The notes beneath the pieces are model-generated. The model was given only the letters and a program-made list of their open reading frames with translations, ran no database searches and was not told where the DNA came from. The position numbers and the translations under genes were made by a program. From Halomicrobium salinisoli (GTDB taxonomy: Archaea > Halobacteriota > Halobacteria > Halobacteriales > Haloarculaceae), in the NCBI RefSeq assembly GCF_020405185.1, contig NZ_CP084463.1:2294001-2358000 (forward strand): a DNA stretch of 64,000 nucleotides. The letters are read 5' to 3'. Shown here piece by piece: positions 8,041 to 15,981 of the stretch (position 1 is the first letter of the stretch; the number at the start of each line of letters is the position of its first letter).

Positions 8041-8772
8041 CTAGCCGGCCCACTCGTCGATGCACTCGGCCACGAAGTCCTTCGAGCCCATCCCGACGCC
8101 GATGCCGAGAGCGAGCGCGATGCCGAGGCCCAGTCCCAGGGCGACGCCCGTCGCGAGCGTGTTCAGGATGGCCGTCGAGAACCCCAGCGCGTCCAGCGCG
8201 AGCGTGACGGTGGCGAAGTAGACGACGGCCTTGACGCCGGCGGCCAGCGCCGGCCCGAACTCGCGGTCACCGACGACGTCGGACGAGCGGATCGACCGGC
8301 CGACGTAGCCCGCGGCGACGAACCCCACCAGGACGACCAGCACGGCTCCGACCACCGACGGGAAGTACGTGCTCAGTCGGACGAGCAGCTCGTAGAGCTG
8401 CCCGAAGCCGGCCAGGCTGGCCGCCGTCGTGACGCCGGCGACGTACACCAGAAACCGGACCAGCGCGTTCACGGTCGCCTCGACGCCGGCGGCCCGCTCG
8501 AACAGCGCGCCCAGCGGCGTCTCGAGGACGGCCGCACCGAGGTCGGCCCGGCGGGCCAGCGCCGCTCCCTTGCCGCCCAGCCACCGGCCGACGGCGAAGG
8601 CCGCGAGGAGGACGACGGCCGCGCCGATCAGCCGGAGCAGGAACACGCCGACCGGGTCCAGCCCGAGCTGGGTGCCCAGGTCGACCTGTGCCGGAGCCGC
8701 CCCGCGCAGCGATCCGTCCCCGCGTATGCCAGTTGCTGTGCCACCCGCAGTCGTGATGCGTTCGATCGTCAT
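8041..8772 (-). CDS. MscS-related membrane protein (conserved TM helix family)
   Basis: A 243-residue integral membrane protein with about five hydrophobic segments and Gly/Ala-rich paired helices (RLIGAAVVLLAAFAVGRWLG, LATGVALGLGLGIALALG). This pattern matches the conserved-TM-helix family related to small mechanosensitive channels, but there is no obvious MscS beta domain. ATG 8772 is chosen because a TATA-like CTTAACAT lies about 40 bases upstream; a TTG at 8808 would extend it by 12 residues. A channel role is inferred from the family. Confidence 0.7.
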   Translation of the reverse strand: MTIERITTAGGTATGIRGDGSLRGAAPAQVDLGTQLGLDPVGVFLLRLIGAAVVLLAAFAVGRWLGGKGAALARRADLGAAVLETPLGALFERAAGVEATVNALVRFLVYVAGVTTAASLAGFGQLYELLVRLSTYFPSVVGAVLVVLVGFVAAGYVGRSIRSSDVVGDREFGPALAAGVKAVVYFATVTLALDALGFSTAILNTLATGVALGLGLGIALALGIGVGMGSKDFVAECIDEWAG

Positions 8773-8892
8773 CGAGCCACCCCGACCGAACCGTTTCGAA
8801 CCAAACAATGTTAAGCCAACGGCTGTTGCAGCGAGCGAAACTGGCGGCAGTGACGCCGGGCACCGCCGGTGGCGGTCGGGATCCGCCGGACG

Positions 8893-10620
8893 TTACTCCC
8901 GCTTGGCGCCTGGGTTAGTCACGGCGCCGTTCTCGGCGGAGCCGAAGTCGGCCCCGTACTTGGCGAGTACGCCGGTTTCGTATTGCGGCTCGGGCTCGTC
9001 GCGCTCCTCGATGCGCCGTTCGATCTCCTCGTCGGTGAGGTCGACGGACAGTTCCAGTTCGTCGATGTCGATGGTGAGCGTGTCGCCGTCCCGGAGCGCG
9101 GCGATGGGGCCGCCGACGGCGGCCTCGGGGGCGACGTGGCCGATGGAGAACCCGCGCGTGGCGCCGGAGAAGCGGCCGTCGGTCAGCAGCGCGACGTCCT
9201 CGGCGTGGCCCTGACCGGCGACCGCGCTCGTGACGCCGAGCATCTCGCGCATGCCGGGGCCGCCCTGCGGGCCCTCGTTGCGGATGCAGATGGCGTCGCC
9301 GGACTCGACGTTGCCCTCCTGGACGTACGCCATGGCGTCCTCCTCGTTCTCGAAGACCCGGACGGGGCCCTCGTGGCGGAGGTGGTCCTCGCCGGTGATC
9401 TTGATGACGGCACCGCCGGGCGCGAGGTTGCCGGTGAGGATGCGGATGGCGCCCCGCTCGTGGATCGGGTCGTCGACGGTGTGCAGGAAGTCGGCGTCGA
9501 GGTCCTCGATGGCCGGCGGATCGACCCGCTCGACGGCCTCGGCCATCGTCTCGCCGGTGACCAGTTCGGCGTCGCCGTGGAGCAGGTCGGCCTCCAGTAG
9601 CTCCCGGAGGACGACGGGGACGCCGCCGACCTCGTGGAGGTCGTTCATCACCTTCTCGCCGCCGGGCTGGAGGTCGGCGATCTTCGGCGTCCGCCGGCTG
9701 ATGTCGTTGAAGTCCTCGATGTCGAGGTCGACGTCGGCCTCCGCGGCCATCGCCAGCAGGTGGAGGACGGCGTTGGTCGACCCGCCGACCGCGACCTGCA
9801 GGGCGATGGCGTTCTCGAAGGACTCCCGGGAGAGGAAGTCAGAGGGGCGGCGGCGCTCCTCGACGACCTCGACGGCGAGTTCGCCGGTCTCGCGGGCGAC
9901 CTCGTAGCGGTCGTCGTCCTCCGCGGGCGGCGAGGCCGACCCCAGCGGTGCGAACCCGATGGTCTCGGAGATGGAGGCCATCGTGTTGGCGGTGAACATC
10001 CCGCCGCAGGAGCCCGCGCCGGGGCAGGCGTTGCGCTCCATCTCGTCGAGTTCGCCCTCGCTCATCTCGCCGTCGGCGACGGCGCCGACGCCCTCGAAGA
10101 CGTTCTGGATGGTGATCTCGCGGCCGTCGTGCTGGCCGGGCATGATCGACCCGCCGTAGAGGAAGACGCTGGGCAGGTCCGTCCGGATGGCGGCCATCAT
10201 CATGCCGGGCATGTTCTTGTCGCAGCCGCCGATGGTGACGAGGCCGTCCATGCGTTCGCCGAAGGCGACGAGTTCGACGGAGTCGGCGATGACCTCCCGG
10301 GAGATCAGCGAGGCCTTCATCCCCTCCGTCCCCATGGAGATGGCGTCGGAGATGGTGATGGTGCTGAACTCGATGGGCATCCCCTCGGCCTCGTCGACGC
10401 CCTCGTAGGCCGACTCGGCGACGTCGTCGAGGTGGACGTTACAGGGCGTGACGTCCGCCGCGCAGTTGGCGACGCCGATCATCGGCGAGGAGAGGTCCTC
10501 GTCGTCGTACCCCATCGCGCGGAACATCGCGCGCGAGGGTGCCTGATCCGTCCCTTCCGTGACCTCGTTGCTCGGCAGGTCGGGGTCCTTCCGGCGCTCC
10601 CGACGCTCCTGCTTGCTCAT
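8893..10620 (-). CDS. ilvD: Dihydroxy-acid dehydratase
   Basis: A 575-residue enzyme that dehydrates 2,3-dihydroxy-isovalerate and 2,3-dihydroxy-3-methylvalerate to 2-oxo acids in valine and isoleucine synthesis (cytoplasmic). The IlvD/Edd signatures are present: Cys53 in VANCAADVTPCN, GGCDKNMPGM with Cys133, and ACPGAGSCGGMFTANTM with Cys199, consistent with an iron-sulfur ligand set. Full family length. It stands alone, away from other ilv genes. Confidence 0.95.
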   Translation of the reverse strand: MSKQERRERRKDPDLPSNEVTEGTDQAPSRAMFRAMGYDDEDLSSPMIGVANCAADVTPCNVHLDDVAESAYEGVDEAEGMPIEFSTITISDAISMGTEGMKASLISREVIADSVELVAFGERMDGLVTIGGCDKNMPGMMMAAIRTDLPSVFLYGGSIMPGQHDGREITIQNVFEGVGAVADGEMSEGELDEMERNACPGAGSCGGMFTANTMASISETIGFAPLGSASPPAEDDDRYEVARETGELAVEVVEERRRPSDFLSRESFENAIALQVAVGGSTNAVLHLLAMAAEADVDLDIEDFNDISRRTPKIADLQPGGEKVMNDLHEVGGVPVVLRELLEADLLHGDAELVTGETMAEAVERVDPPAIEDLDADFLHTVDDPIHERGAIRILTGNLAPGGAVIKITGEDHLRHEGPVRVFENEEDAMAYVQEGNVESGDAICIRNEGPQGGPGMREMLGVTSAVAGQGHAEDVALLTDGRFSGATRGFSIGHVAPEAAVGGPIAALRDGDTLTIDIDELELSVDLTDEEIERRIEERDEPEPQYETGVLAKYGADFGSAENGAVTNPGAKRE

Positions 10621-10750
10621 ATCTGTCTCGTCGCTACGGCGCGCCTTAAGCCCACGGACTACCGTGTTCGTCCGAGGGGATCACGGTGGGCGGTGAGCCG
10701 CGATAGTGGCAATCGCTTGATTTATACGGGCGAACTGAGCCGTACGGAAC

Positions 10751-11065
10751 GTGTCGAACTGGAAACGGCTGGGGCTGCTCTGGTTCGGCCTCACCGGCGC
10801 CGCCGTCGGCGTCTTCACCGTCCTCCACCAGGTCGTGGCACTCGCGACCGCGGAGGAATCGGCCTCGATCGCCGAGTCCGCGCTGCTCGTCCTCGAGGGG
10901 CTGTTCACGTCGAGCACGCCGGTGACGGGCGTGTCGACGAACGCGATGGGATACCTGCTCTTCGCGATGAACCTCGTCGGAGCGGTACTCGGATTCCTCC
11001 TGCACGCGTTCCTCGTGATTCTCCTGTGGGAGTTCATGCGGGAGCGGGGAATACTGGAGGAGTGA
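10751..11065 (+). CDS. Small membrane protein
   Basis: A 104-residue protein starting at GTG (MSNWKRLGLLWFG). Three hydrophobic stretches are visible (about residues 8-32, 42-52 and 65-95), and the end is charged (WEFMRERGILEE). A TATA-like TTTATA lies about 30 bases upstream (around 10720), consistent with a leaderless transcript. No recognisable family. A mirror-symmetric CGAGCGAAGCGAG follows directly after the stop. Confidence 0.6.
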   Translation: MSNWKRLGLLWFGLTGAAVGVFTVLHQVVALATAEESASIAESALLVLEGLFTSSTPVTGVSTNAMGYLLFAMNLVGAVLGFLLHAFLVILLWEFMRERGILEE

Positions 11066-11067
11066 GG

Positions 11068-11080
11068 CGAGCGAAGCGAG
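11068..11080. repeat. Mirror-repeat word CGAGCGAAGCGAG
   Basis: The 13-base word, or its complement CTCGCTTCGCTCG, recurs at gene ends in this window: here, at 36049-36061, at 36122-36134, and with one mismatch at about 56087-56099. Its inner 12 bases read the same forwards and backwards on one strand (a mirror repeat, not a hairpin). Confidence 0.45.
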
Positions 11081-11127
11081 TCTGCCGGCGTCGGTTCTTT
11101 CATTTCGGGGGCGGTCCATTGGGATCC

Positions 11128-12108
11128 ATGGTCACGGTCACGACGGCGGCGCGGCTGCACTTCGGCTTCCAGAACCTCGCGCTCGCCAACGAGCGCCTGT
11201 ACGGCGGCGTGGGAGCGGCGCTGGATCGGCCGGCGCTGGAGCTGTCGGCCAGCCCCGCCGAGGAGGTCGTCTGCGACGACGCGGCCGCCGAGCCGTACGT
11301 CCGCCGGGCGGTCGCCGTCCTCGGCGTGGAGGGCGCGCGCGTCTCCGTCCGCCAGCGGATGCCCCGCCACGTCGGCTTCGGCAGCGGGACCCAGCTGGCG
11401 CTCGCGGCGCTGGTCGGCGTCGCGGAGGCGCACGACCGCGAGGTCGACCCCCGGGAGCTGGCGCCGGACCTCGGCCGCGGCGGGCGCAGCGGCATCGGCG
11501 TCGCCGCCTTCGAGTCTGGCGGGTTCGTCGTCGACGGCGGCCACCCCACCGAGCGGTTCACGGCCGAGCCGCCGGCCGAGGGCGACTGGACGGTCCCGCC
11601 GGTCGTCGCCCGCCACGAGCTTCCCGACGACTGGCGGTTCGTCCTGGTCGTCCCGGAGACCGACCAGGGCGTCAGCGGCCGCGAGGAGGACCGGCGGATG
11701 CGAGAGACGGTCGAGCGGGCCGACCCCGGCATCGCCGACGACGTCGCCGCGGTGCTGACCCGGCGGCTCCTGCCCGCCGCGGCGACCGGCGACGCCAGGC
11801 GCTTCGGCGACGCAGCCGCGGCCATCGGCCGCCTCAACGGCGCCTGGTACGCCGACGAGCAGGGCGGCGTCTATCGGCCGCCGGCCGGCCGGATCATCGA
11901 GCGACTCGCCCGCCGGCCGGAGATCGCCGGCACCGGCCAGTCCTCGTGGGGACCCGCCGTCTGGGGGCTGACGACGCGGGCCGACGTCGACGCCGCCGAG
12001 ACGGGCGTCGAGATGGCGCTTTCCGACCTGGCGGTCGACGCCGACGTGCTCGTGGCGGCGCCGCGCAACGAGGGCGCGACCGTCGCTGACGGCCCGACGC
12101 TGGGGTAG
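11128..12108 (+). CDS. Beta-ribofuranosylaminobenzene 5'-phosphate synthase (GHMP family)
   Basis: A 326-residue enzyme of the GHMP superfamily. The family condenses p-hydroxybenzoate or p-aminobenzoate with PRPP at the first committed step of methanopterin-type pterin synthesis. Seen: an N-terminal RLHFGFQNL, the glycine-rich loop MPRHVGFGSGTQLALA, the conserved GRGGRSGIGVAAFESGGFVVDGG, and a C-terminal TGQSSWGPAVWGL. ATG 11128 follows a short intergenic region. Haloarchaea are not methanogens, so the product probably feeds a C1 carrier. Confidence 0.88.
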   Translation: MVTVTTAARLHFGFQNLALANERLYGGVGAALDRPALELSASPAEEVVCDDAAAEPYVRRAVAVLGVEGARVSVRQRMPRHVGFGSGTQLALAALVGVAEAHDREVDPRELAPDLGRGGRSGIGVAAFESGGFVVDGGHPTERFTAEPPAEGDWTVPPVVARHELPDDWRFVLVVPETDQGVSGREEDRRMRETVERADPGIADDVAAVLTRRLLPAAATGDARRFGDAAAAIGRLNGAWYADEQGGVYRPPAGRIIERLARRPEIAGTGQSSWGPAVWGLTTRADVDAAETGVEMALSDLAVDADVLVAAPRNEGATVADGPTLG

Positions 12109-12201
12109 TCCCGCGGCGCGACGCTCACCGCGAAGCCGCCCCTATCAAACCTGATTCCGGCGGGGACAGCGTTAAGCCGGGGCGCGGGCGACGCTGGGGG
12201 C

Positions 12202-13038
12202 ATGGATCGGATACCCTTCGGCGTCCGCCAGTTCGACACGACGATCGAGGGGGGCGCGCCCCGCGGCAGCGTCGTGTTGCTCTCCGGCGAGGCCGGCGCG
12301 GGCTCGCGGGAGTTCATGTACACGAGCGCGCTCATGAACGCGCTCGCGACGAGCGACGACGAGCTGTTCGACCTCTACTACGGCGATCCAGCGGCCGGGA
12401 CGGCCCTGCCCGGCGCGGTCCACTACGTCTCCTTCACGGCCGACGAGAGCGAACTCGGCGACGAGATGCGGCTGGCGATGGACGACGACCTGGTCGAGAC
12501 GGGGCTCCCCGACATCTCCTTTCACGAGCTGTCCGACCACTACTTCCACGTGAGCCCGGTGCCGCGGGACTGGTACGCCGACGAGGCGATGGACATCCGC
12601 GACCTGCGCGACCGCCAGGAACGCGAGGACCTGCTCACGGTGCTGGGCGAGACGCTGAGCGCCGTCGCGCCGGGCAACCTCGTCGTGGTCGACTCCCTGT
12701 CGGACCTGGTCGGCGCCGTCGGCGACGTCGTCGACTGGTCGGACGTGAGCTACCTCGTCCAGGGCCTCCAGAAGGCCGCCCGGCAGTGGAACGGGCTCGT
12801 CCTCCTGCACCTGAACCACGACACGGTGACCGACACGCAGTTCGGCCAGCTGACCGACGCCGTCAACGGGACGATCCGCTTCGAGTGGGAGTCCGGCGGC
12901 TCCACCCGGGCCCGCACCATGATCGTCAGCCAGTTCCGGGGCGTCCTCTCCCGGATCGAGGACGAGAACATCGTCCGCTTCGAGACGGAGATCGGCGACG
13001 CCGGCTTCGACATCAGCGACGTCCGGAAGATCCGCTAG
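12202..13038 (+). CDS. RecA/KaiC-superfamily protein with altered Walker A
   Basis: A 278-residue protein of the RecA/KaiC-like ATPase fold, of the kind annotated in haloarchaea as HTR-like. The P-loop position reads SGEAGAGSREF, so the Walker A Lys is replaced by Ser. The Walker B strand is NLVVVDSLSDL, and LVLLHLNHDT resembles the sensor strand. ATPase activity is therefore doubtful; a regulatory or scaffold role (as for GvpD-like or KaiC-like relatives) is possible. It has its own TATA-like TTAAG upstream. Confidence 0.75.
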   Translation: MDRIPFGVRQFDTTIEGGAPRGSVVLLSGEAGAGSREFMYTSALMNALATSDDELFDLYYGDPAAGTALPGAVHYVSFTADESELGDEMRLAMDDDLVETGLPDISFHELSDHYFHVSPVPRDWYADEAMDIRDLRDRQEREDLLTVLGETLSAVAPGNLVVVDSLSDLVGAVGDVVDWSDVSYLVQGLQKAARQWNGLVLLHLNHDTVTDTQFGQLTDAVNGTIRFEWESGGSTRARTMIVSQFRGVLSRIEDENIVRFETEIGDAGFDISDVRKIR

Positions 13039-13064
13039 ACGGTAGCACTGCCCGTGGTGACCGC

Positions 13065-13118
13065 CGAAAGCCGACGGAGTCGGCTTTCGTGCTCTCACAT
13101 TTTCGGAGGAAATGTGAG
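13065..13118. other. Two adjacent stem-loops sharing loop CGGAG
   Basis: Stem-loop 1: 10-bp perfect stem 13065-13074 / 13080-13089 with loop CGGAG. Stem-loop 2: 9-bp perfect stem 13094-13102 / 13110-13118 with loop TCGGAGG. The two stems are unrelated in sequence but the loops share CGGAG. They lie downstream of the KaiC-like gene and upstream of the promoter of the next gene, so a terminator or mRNA-end structure is the simplest reading. Confidence 0.6.
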
Positions 13119-13151
13119 ACCGCTATCGTCTACTGAAATAGGCGAGGAACC

Positions 13152-13160
13152 CTTAACTGT
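13152..13160 (+). promoter_or_regulatory. TATA-like box for the coiled-coil gene
   Basis: CCTTAACTG lies 23-31 bases before the ATG at 13183, the spacing expected of a leaderless haloarchaeal transcript; this supports that start over the longer in-frame GTG at 13054. Confidence 0.5.
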
Positions 13161-13182
13161 CTGGTCGGGAAACGGTTCGCCG

Positions 13183-13995
13183 ATGGCGAGCGAGTCGCGG
13201 GAGGACGCGGTGGCCGTGGACCTGCCCGAGGACCTCGAGGACTGGCTCGACGCCCGGGCCGCGGAGCTGGGAGTCGACCGGGCGGAGGCGGTCAGGCGGG
13301 TTCTCGTCGCCCACCGAGCCGCCGCGTCCCTCGACGAGGGCGAGCCGGCGAGCCTCGCTGAGCAGGCTCCCGGGGCGGCCGTCGAGCCCGTCGCCGACGT
13401 CGCGGCCGAGCGACTCGCCGACCGGTTCGCGACGCGCGAGGACGTCGCCGCCCTCGACGAGGAGTTCCAGACGAAGATCGAGGACGTCCGCGAGCGGGTG
13501 ATCCAGGTCAAGCGCGAGGCCGACGCGAAGGCGCCGGCCGACCACTCCCACGAGGGGCTCGACCGCGTCGAGTCGCTGGCGGGCGAGCTGGCGGCGCTGG
13601 AGGAAGACGTCGCGTCGCTGCGCGAGTCGGTCGAGGCCGATCGCGACGACCGATCGGCGGCCGACGACGAACTCCGGGAGCGCCTCGACGACGTCGAGGA
13701 CAAGCTCGAGCGCGTGGCCTGGGCGGTCAGCGACCTCAAGCAGGGCGACCGGAGCCGCGGCTCGCGCGAGCGGGCGCTCGACCGGATCAAGCGCGCGGCC
13801 GCACAGGAGGGGATCGAGTCGGCCACCTGCGAGAACTGCGGCGAGCGCGTCAGCGTGGCCCTGCTGACCGATCCGGAGTGTCCCCACTGCAAGGCGGCCG
13901 TGTCAGACGTGCGACCCGAGGGCGGGATCATCCGCTCGCGGGCGCGGCTGGTCGCGGCCTCGCAGCTGGAAGCGGGCGACGAGGAGACGCCATGA
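13183..13995 (+). CDS. CopG-like / coiled-coil / zinc-ribbon protein
   Basis: A 270-residue acidic protein in three parts. Residues 1-45 look like a ribbon-helix-helix or CopG-type segment (VAVDLPEDLEDWLDARAAELGVDRAE). A long coiled coil (about 85-200) is rich in Glu, Asp, Arg and Leu. The C terminus carries a zinc ribbon (CENCGERVS, CPHCKAAV). The stop overlaps the next gene (ATGA), so the two are coupled. A DNA-associated structural or regulatory role is plausible but unproven. Confidence 0.75.
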   Translation: MASESREDAVAVDLPEDLEDWLDARAAELGVDRAEAVRRVLVAHRAAASLDEGEPASLAEQAPGAAVEPVADVAAERLADRFATREDVAALDEEFQTKIEDVRERVIQVKREADAKAPADHSHEGLDRVESLAGELAALEEDVASLRESVEADRDDRSAADDELRERLDDVEDKLERVAWAVSDLKQGDRSRGSRERALDRIKRAAAQEGIESATCENCGERVSVALLTDPECPHCKAAVSDVRPEGGIIRSRARLVAASQLEAGDEETP

Positions 13996-14645
13996 CCGAC
14001 GAGGACCGCCGGGACGAGGAGCAGGGAGACCCGCCCGAGGATCCCTTCGAGCGCCTCGACGAGGGGCGCGAGGGCGACCCCTTCGCGCGCCTGGACGCGC
14101 CCGGGACGGCGGACGAACCCGGCGGTCGAGACGGTGAGCCGGCCGACTACGTCGACCCGACCGATCCCGCCAGCGGAGCGTCCGACCCGTTCGACGACGG
14201 GGCGGGCGCGGTCGACGGGCGGCCCGGTGCCGACGGCGACCGCGCCGAGTCGACGCGAGCGGATCCAGCGGACGACCCGGCGGCGACGGACCCGTTCGGG
14301 GAGTTCGAGGGCCGCGACGGCGACCCCTTCGAGTCGCCCGGCGGCGCCTTCGAGCGGGTGGACGTCGGCGACGTGGACCCGGACGAGGTGTGGGAGTCGA
14401 TCGCCGGCGACGGCGACGGGACCGGCGACGCGTCGGCGGCCGACGACCGGGCGGCGGCCGAGTCGCGCTACGCCGACGTCTCCAAACACGAGTTCTGCGA
14501 GCGCTGCGCGCACTTCTCGTCGCCGCCCGAGGTCGACTGCACCCACGGGGACGCCGAGATCGTCGAGTTCCTCGACAGCGAGACGGTCCGGCTGCTGAAC
14601 TGCCCGGTCGTCGCCGAGCGGCGTGGGATCGAGGACGGAGAATAG
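13992..14645 (+). CDS. Acidic disordered protein with C-terminal Cys cluster
   Basis: A 217-residue protein translationally coupled to the preceding gene (ATGA overlap). Residues 1-150 are low-complexity and extremely acidic, with repeated DPF(E/A)RLD and DPFE/DPFG motifs that look like short linear binding motifs. The last 55 residues form a compact Cys-rich domain (HEFCERCAHF, DCTHG, LLNCPVV), probably metal-binding. No named family. The recurrent DPF motifs and the coupling suggest it partners with the upstream coiled-coil protein. Confidence 0.7.
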   Translation: MTDEDRRDEEQGDPPEDPFERLDEGREGDPFARLDAPGTADEPGGRDGEPADYVDPTDPASGASDPFDDGAGAVDGRPGADGDRAESTRADPADDPAATDPFGEFEGRDGDPFESPGGAFERVDVGDVDPDEVWESIAGDGDGTGDASAADDRAAAESRYADVSKHEFCERCAHFSSPPEVDCTHGDAEIVEFLDSETVRLLNCPVVAERRGIEDGE

Positions 14646-14720
14646 CGGCTCGGCGCCGTACCGACGACGAAGAGTAACGGCTCGGCGCCGAGGCGCGGAA
14701 ACGACGGTCGCGCTGCCCAG

Positions 14721-15827
14721 CTAGCTATCGAAGCCGAACGCGCGGTGGTACTGCACGGGCTCGCTGGTCTGGTCGGTCGCGCCCAGCGCCTGCGCGGCGT
14801 GCAGCGGGAAGTAGGGGTCGCGGAGGAACTCTCTGCCCACGATGGCCATGTCGGCCCGGCCGTTGGCGACGATGCCTTCGGCCTGCTCGGGCGTCGTGAT
14901 GCCGCCGACGGTGCCGACCGCGACGTCGCTCTCCGTCTCCTCGCGGACCTGCTCGGCCAGCGCGAGCTGGTAGTTCGGGCCGGCGTAGTCGGGGTACGAG
15001 TCGGGGACGATGCCGCCGCTGGAGACGTCGATCAGGTCCGCGCCGACCTCGGCCAGCCGGTCGGCCAGCCGGACGGAGTCGTCGATCGTCCAGGACTCGC
15101 GGTCGTCCAGCCACTCCGTCCCCGAGATGCGGACGAAGACGGGCTTGTCGTCGGGCCAGACCTCGCGGACGGCGGCGGTGATCTCGCGTACGAGGCGGGT
15201 GCGGCCCTCGAAGTCGCCGCCGTAGTCGTCCTCCCGGTGGTTGGTCACCGGCGAGAGGAACTCGTGGATCAGGTAGCCGTGGGCGGCGTGGACCTCGGCG
15301 ACCTCGAAGCCGGCGTCCAGCGCGCGCTCGGCGCCCGCGCGGAAGGAGTCGATCACGTCCTCGATGTCGTCCTGGTCCATCTCGCGCGTGGCCGGCGGCT
15401 CGTCCTCGTAGGGCCAGGGCTCGGCGGAGGGGGCGATCACCTCCCAGCCGCCGTCCTCAGGGTACTCCGGCACGCTGCCCTCCCACGGGCGGGTCTTGGA
15501 GGCCTTCCGGCCGGCGTGGGCCAGCTGGATGCCCGGAACGGCGCCCTGCTGTTTGACGAACTCGGTCGTCCGCTGCAGGGCCTGGGCGTGCTCGTCGCTC
15601 CAGATGCCCAGGTCCTCCGGGGTGATGCGGCCGCGCGGCTCGACGGCCGTCGCCTCGCTCATCACGAGGCCGGCGCCGCCGACGGCCCGCGAGCCGAGGT
15701 GGACGTGGTGCCACTCAGTCGGGAGGCCGTCGCGGTCCTCGCAGGAGTACTGGCACATCGGCGATACCATCACGCGGTTCGGAATCGTCGTCTCCCGCAG
15801 CCGAAGCTCCGAGAACAGCTCTGCCAT
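14721..15827 (-). CDS. NADH:flavin oxidoreductase (old yellow enzyme, YqjM-like)
   Basis: A 368-residue FMN-dependent ene-reductase with a TIM-barrel fold. The start MAELFSELRLRETTIPNRVMVSPMCQYS, the substrate-anion motif HAAHGYLIHEFLSP and the C-terminal phosphate-binding GGITTPEQ...ADMAIVGREFLRDPYF are all typical of the YqjM class. The Cys in SPMCQYS is the redox-tuning Cys of that class. It should reduce activated C=C bonds with NAD(P)H; the physiological substrate is unknown. Confidence 0.9.
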   Translation of the reverse strand: MAELFSELRLRETTIPNRVMVSPMCQYSCEDRDGLPTEWHHVHLGSRAVGGAGLVMSEATAVEPRGRITPEDLGIWSDEHAQALQRTTEFVKQQGAVPGIQLAHAGRKASKTRPWEGSVPEYPEDGGWEVIAPSAEPWPYEDEPPATREMDQDDIEDVIDSFRAGAERALDAGFEVAEVHAAHGYLIHEFLSPVTNHREDDYGGDFEGRTRLVREITAAVREVWPDDKPVFVRISGTEWLDDRESWTIDDSVRLADRLAEVGADLIDVSSGGIVPDSYPDYAGPNYQLALAEQVREETESDVAVGTVGGITTPEQAEGIVANGRADMAIVGREFLRDPYFPLHAAQALGATDQTSEPVQYHRAFGFDS

Positions 15828-15981
15828 GTGGGAGTGGAGGGTCTGGACGGGAAAGCACCTGACGGCGCGTGCGGGAATTACCGATACTGCGCTGTCACGT
15901 TCGCAGCGCGGGCGTCACGGCGAACCGAACGACGGAGACGGGATCGTAACGTTCACTTCCGGGCTGCATCGACCCGAACCC

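Noticed and set aside
13054..13182. N-terminal extension of the coiled-coil gene from GTG 13054
   Set aside because: It would run through two hairpins and the TATA-like box; the product there has no acidic bias. ATG 13183 fits a leaderless promoter.
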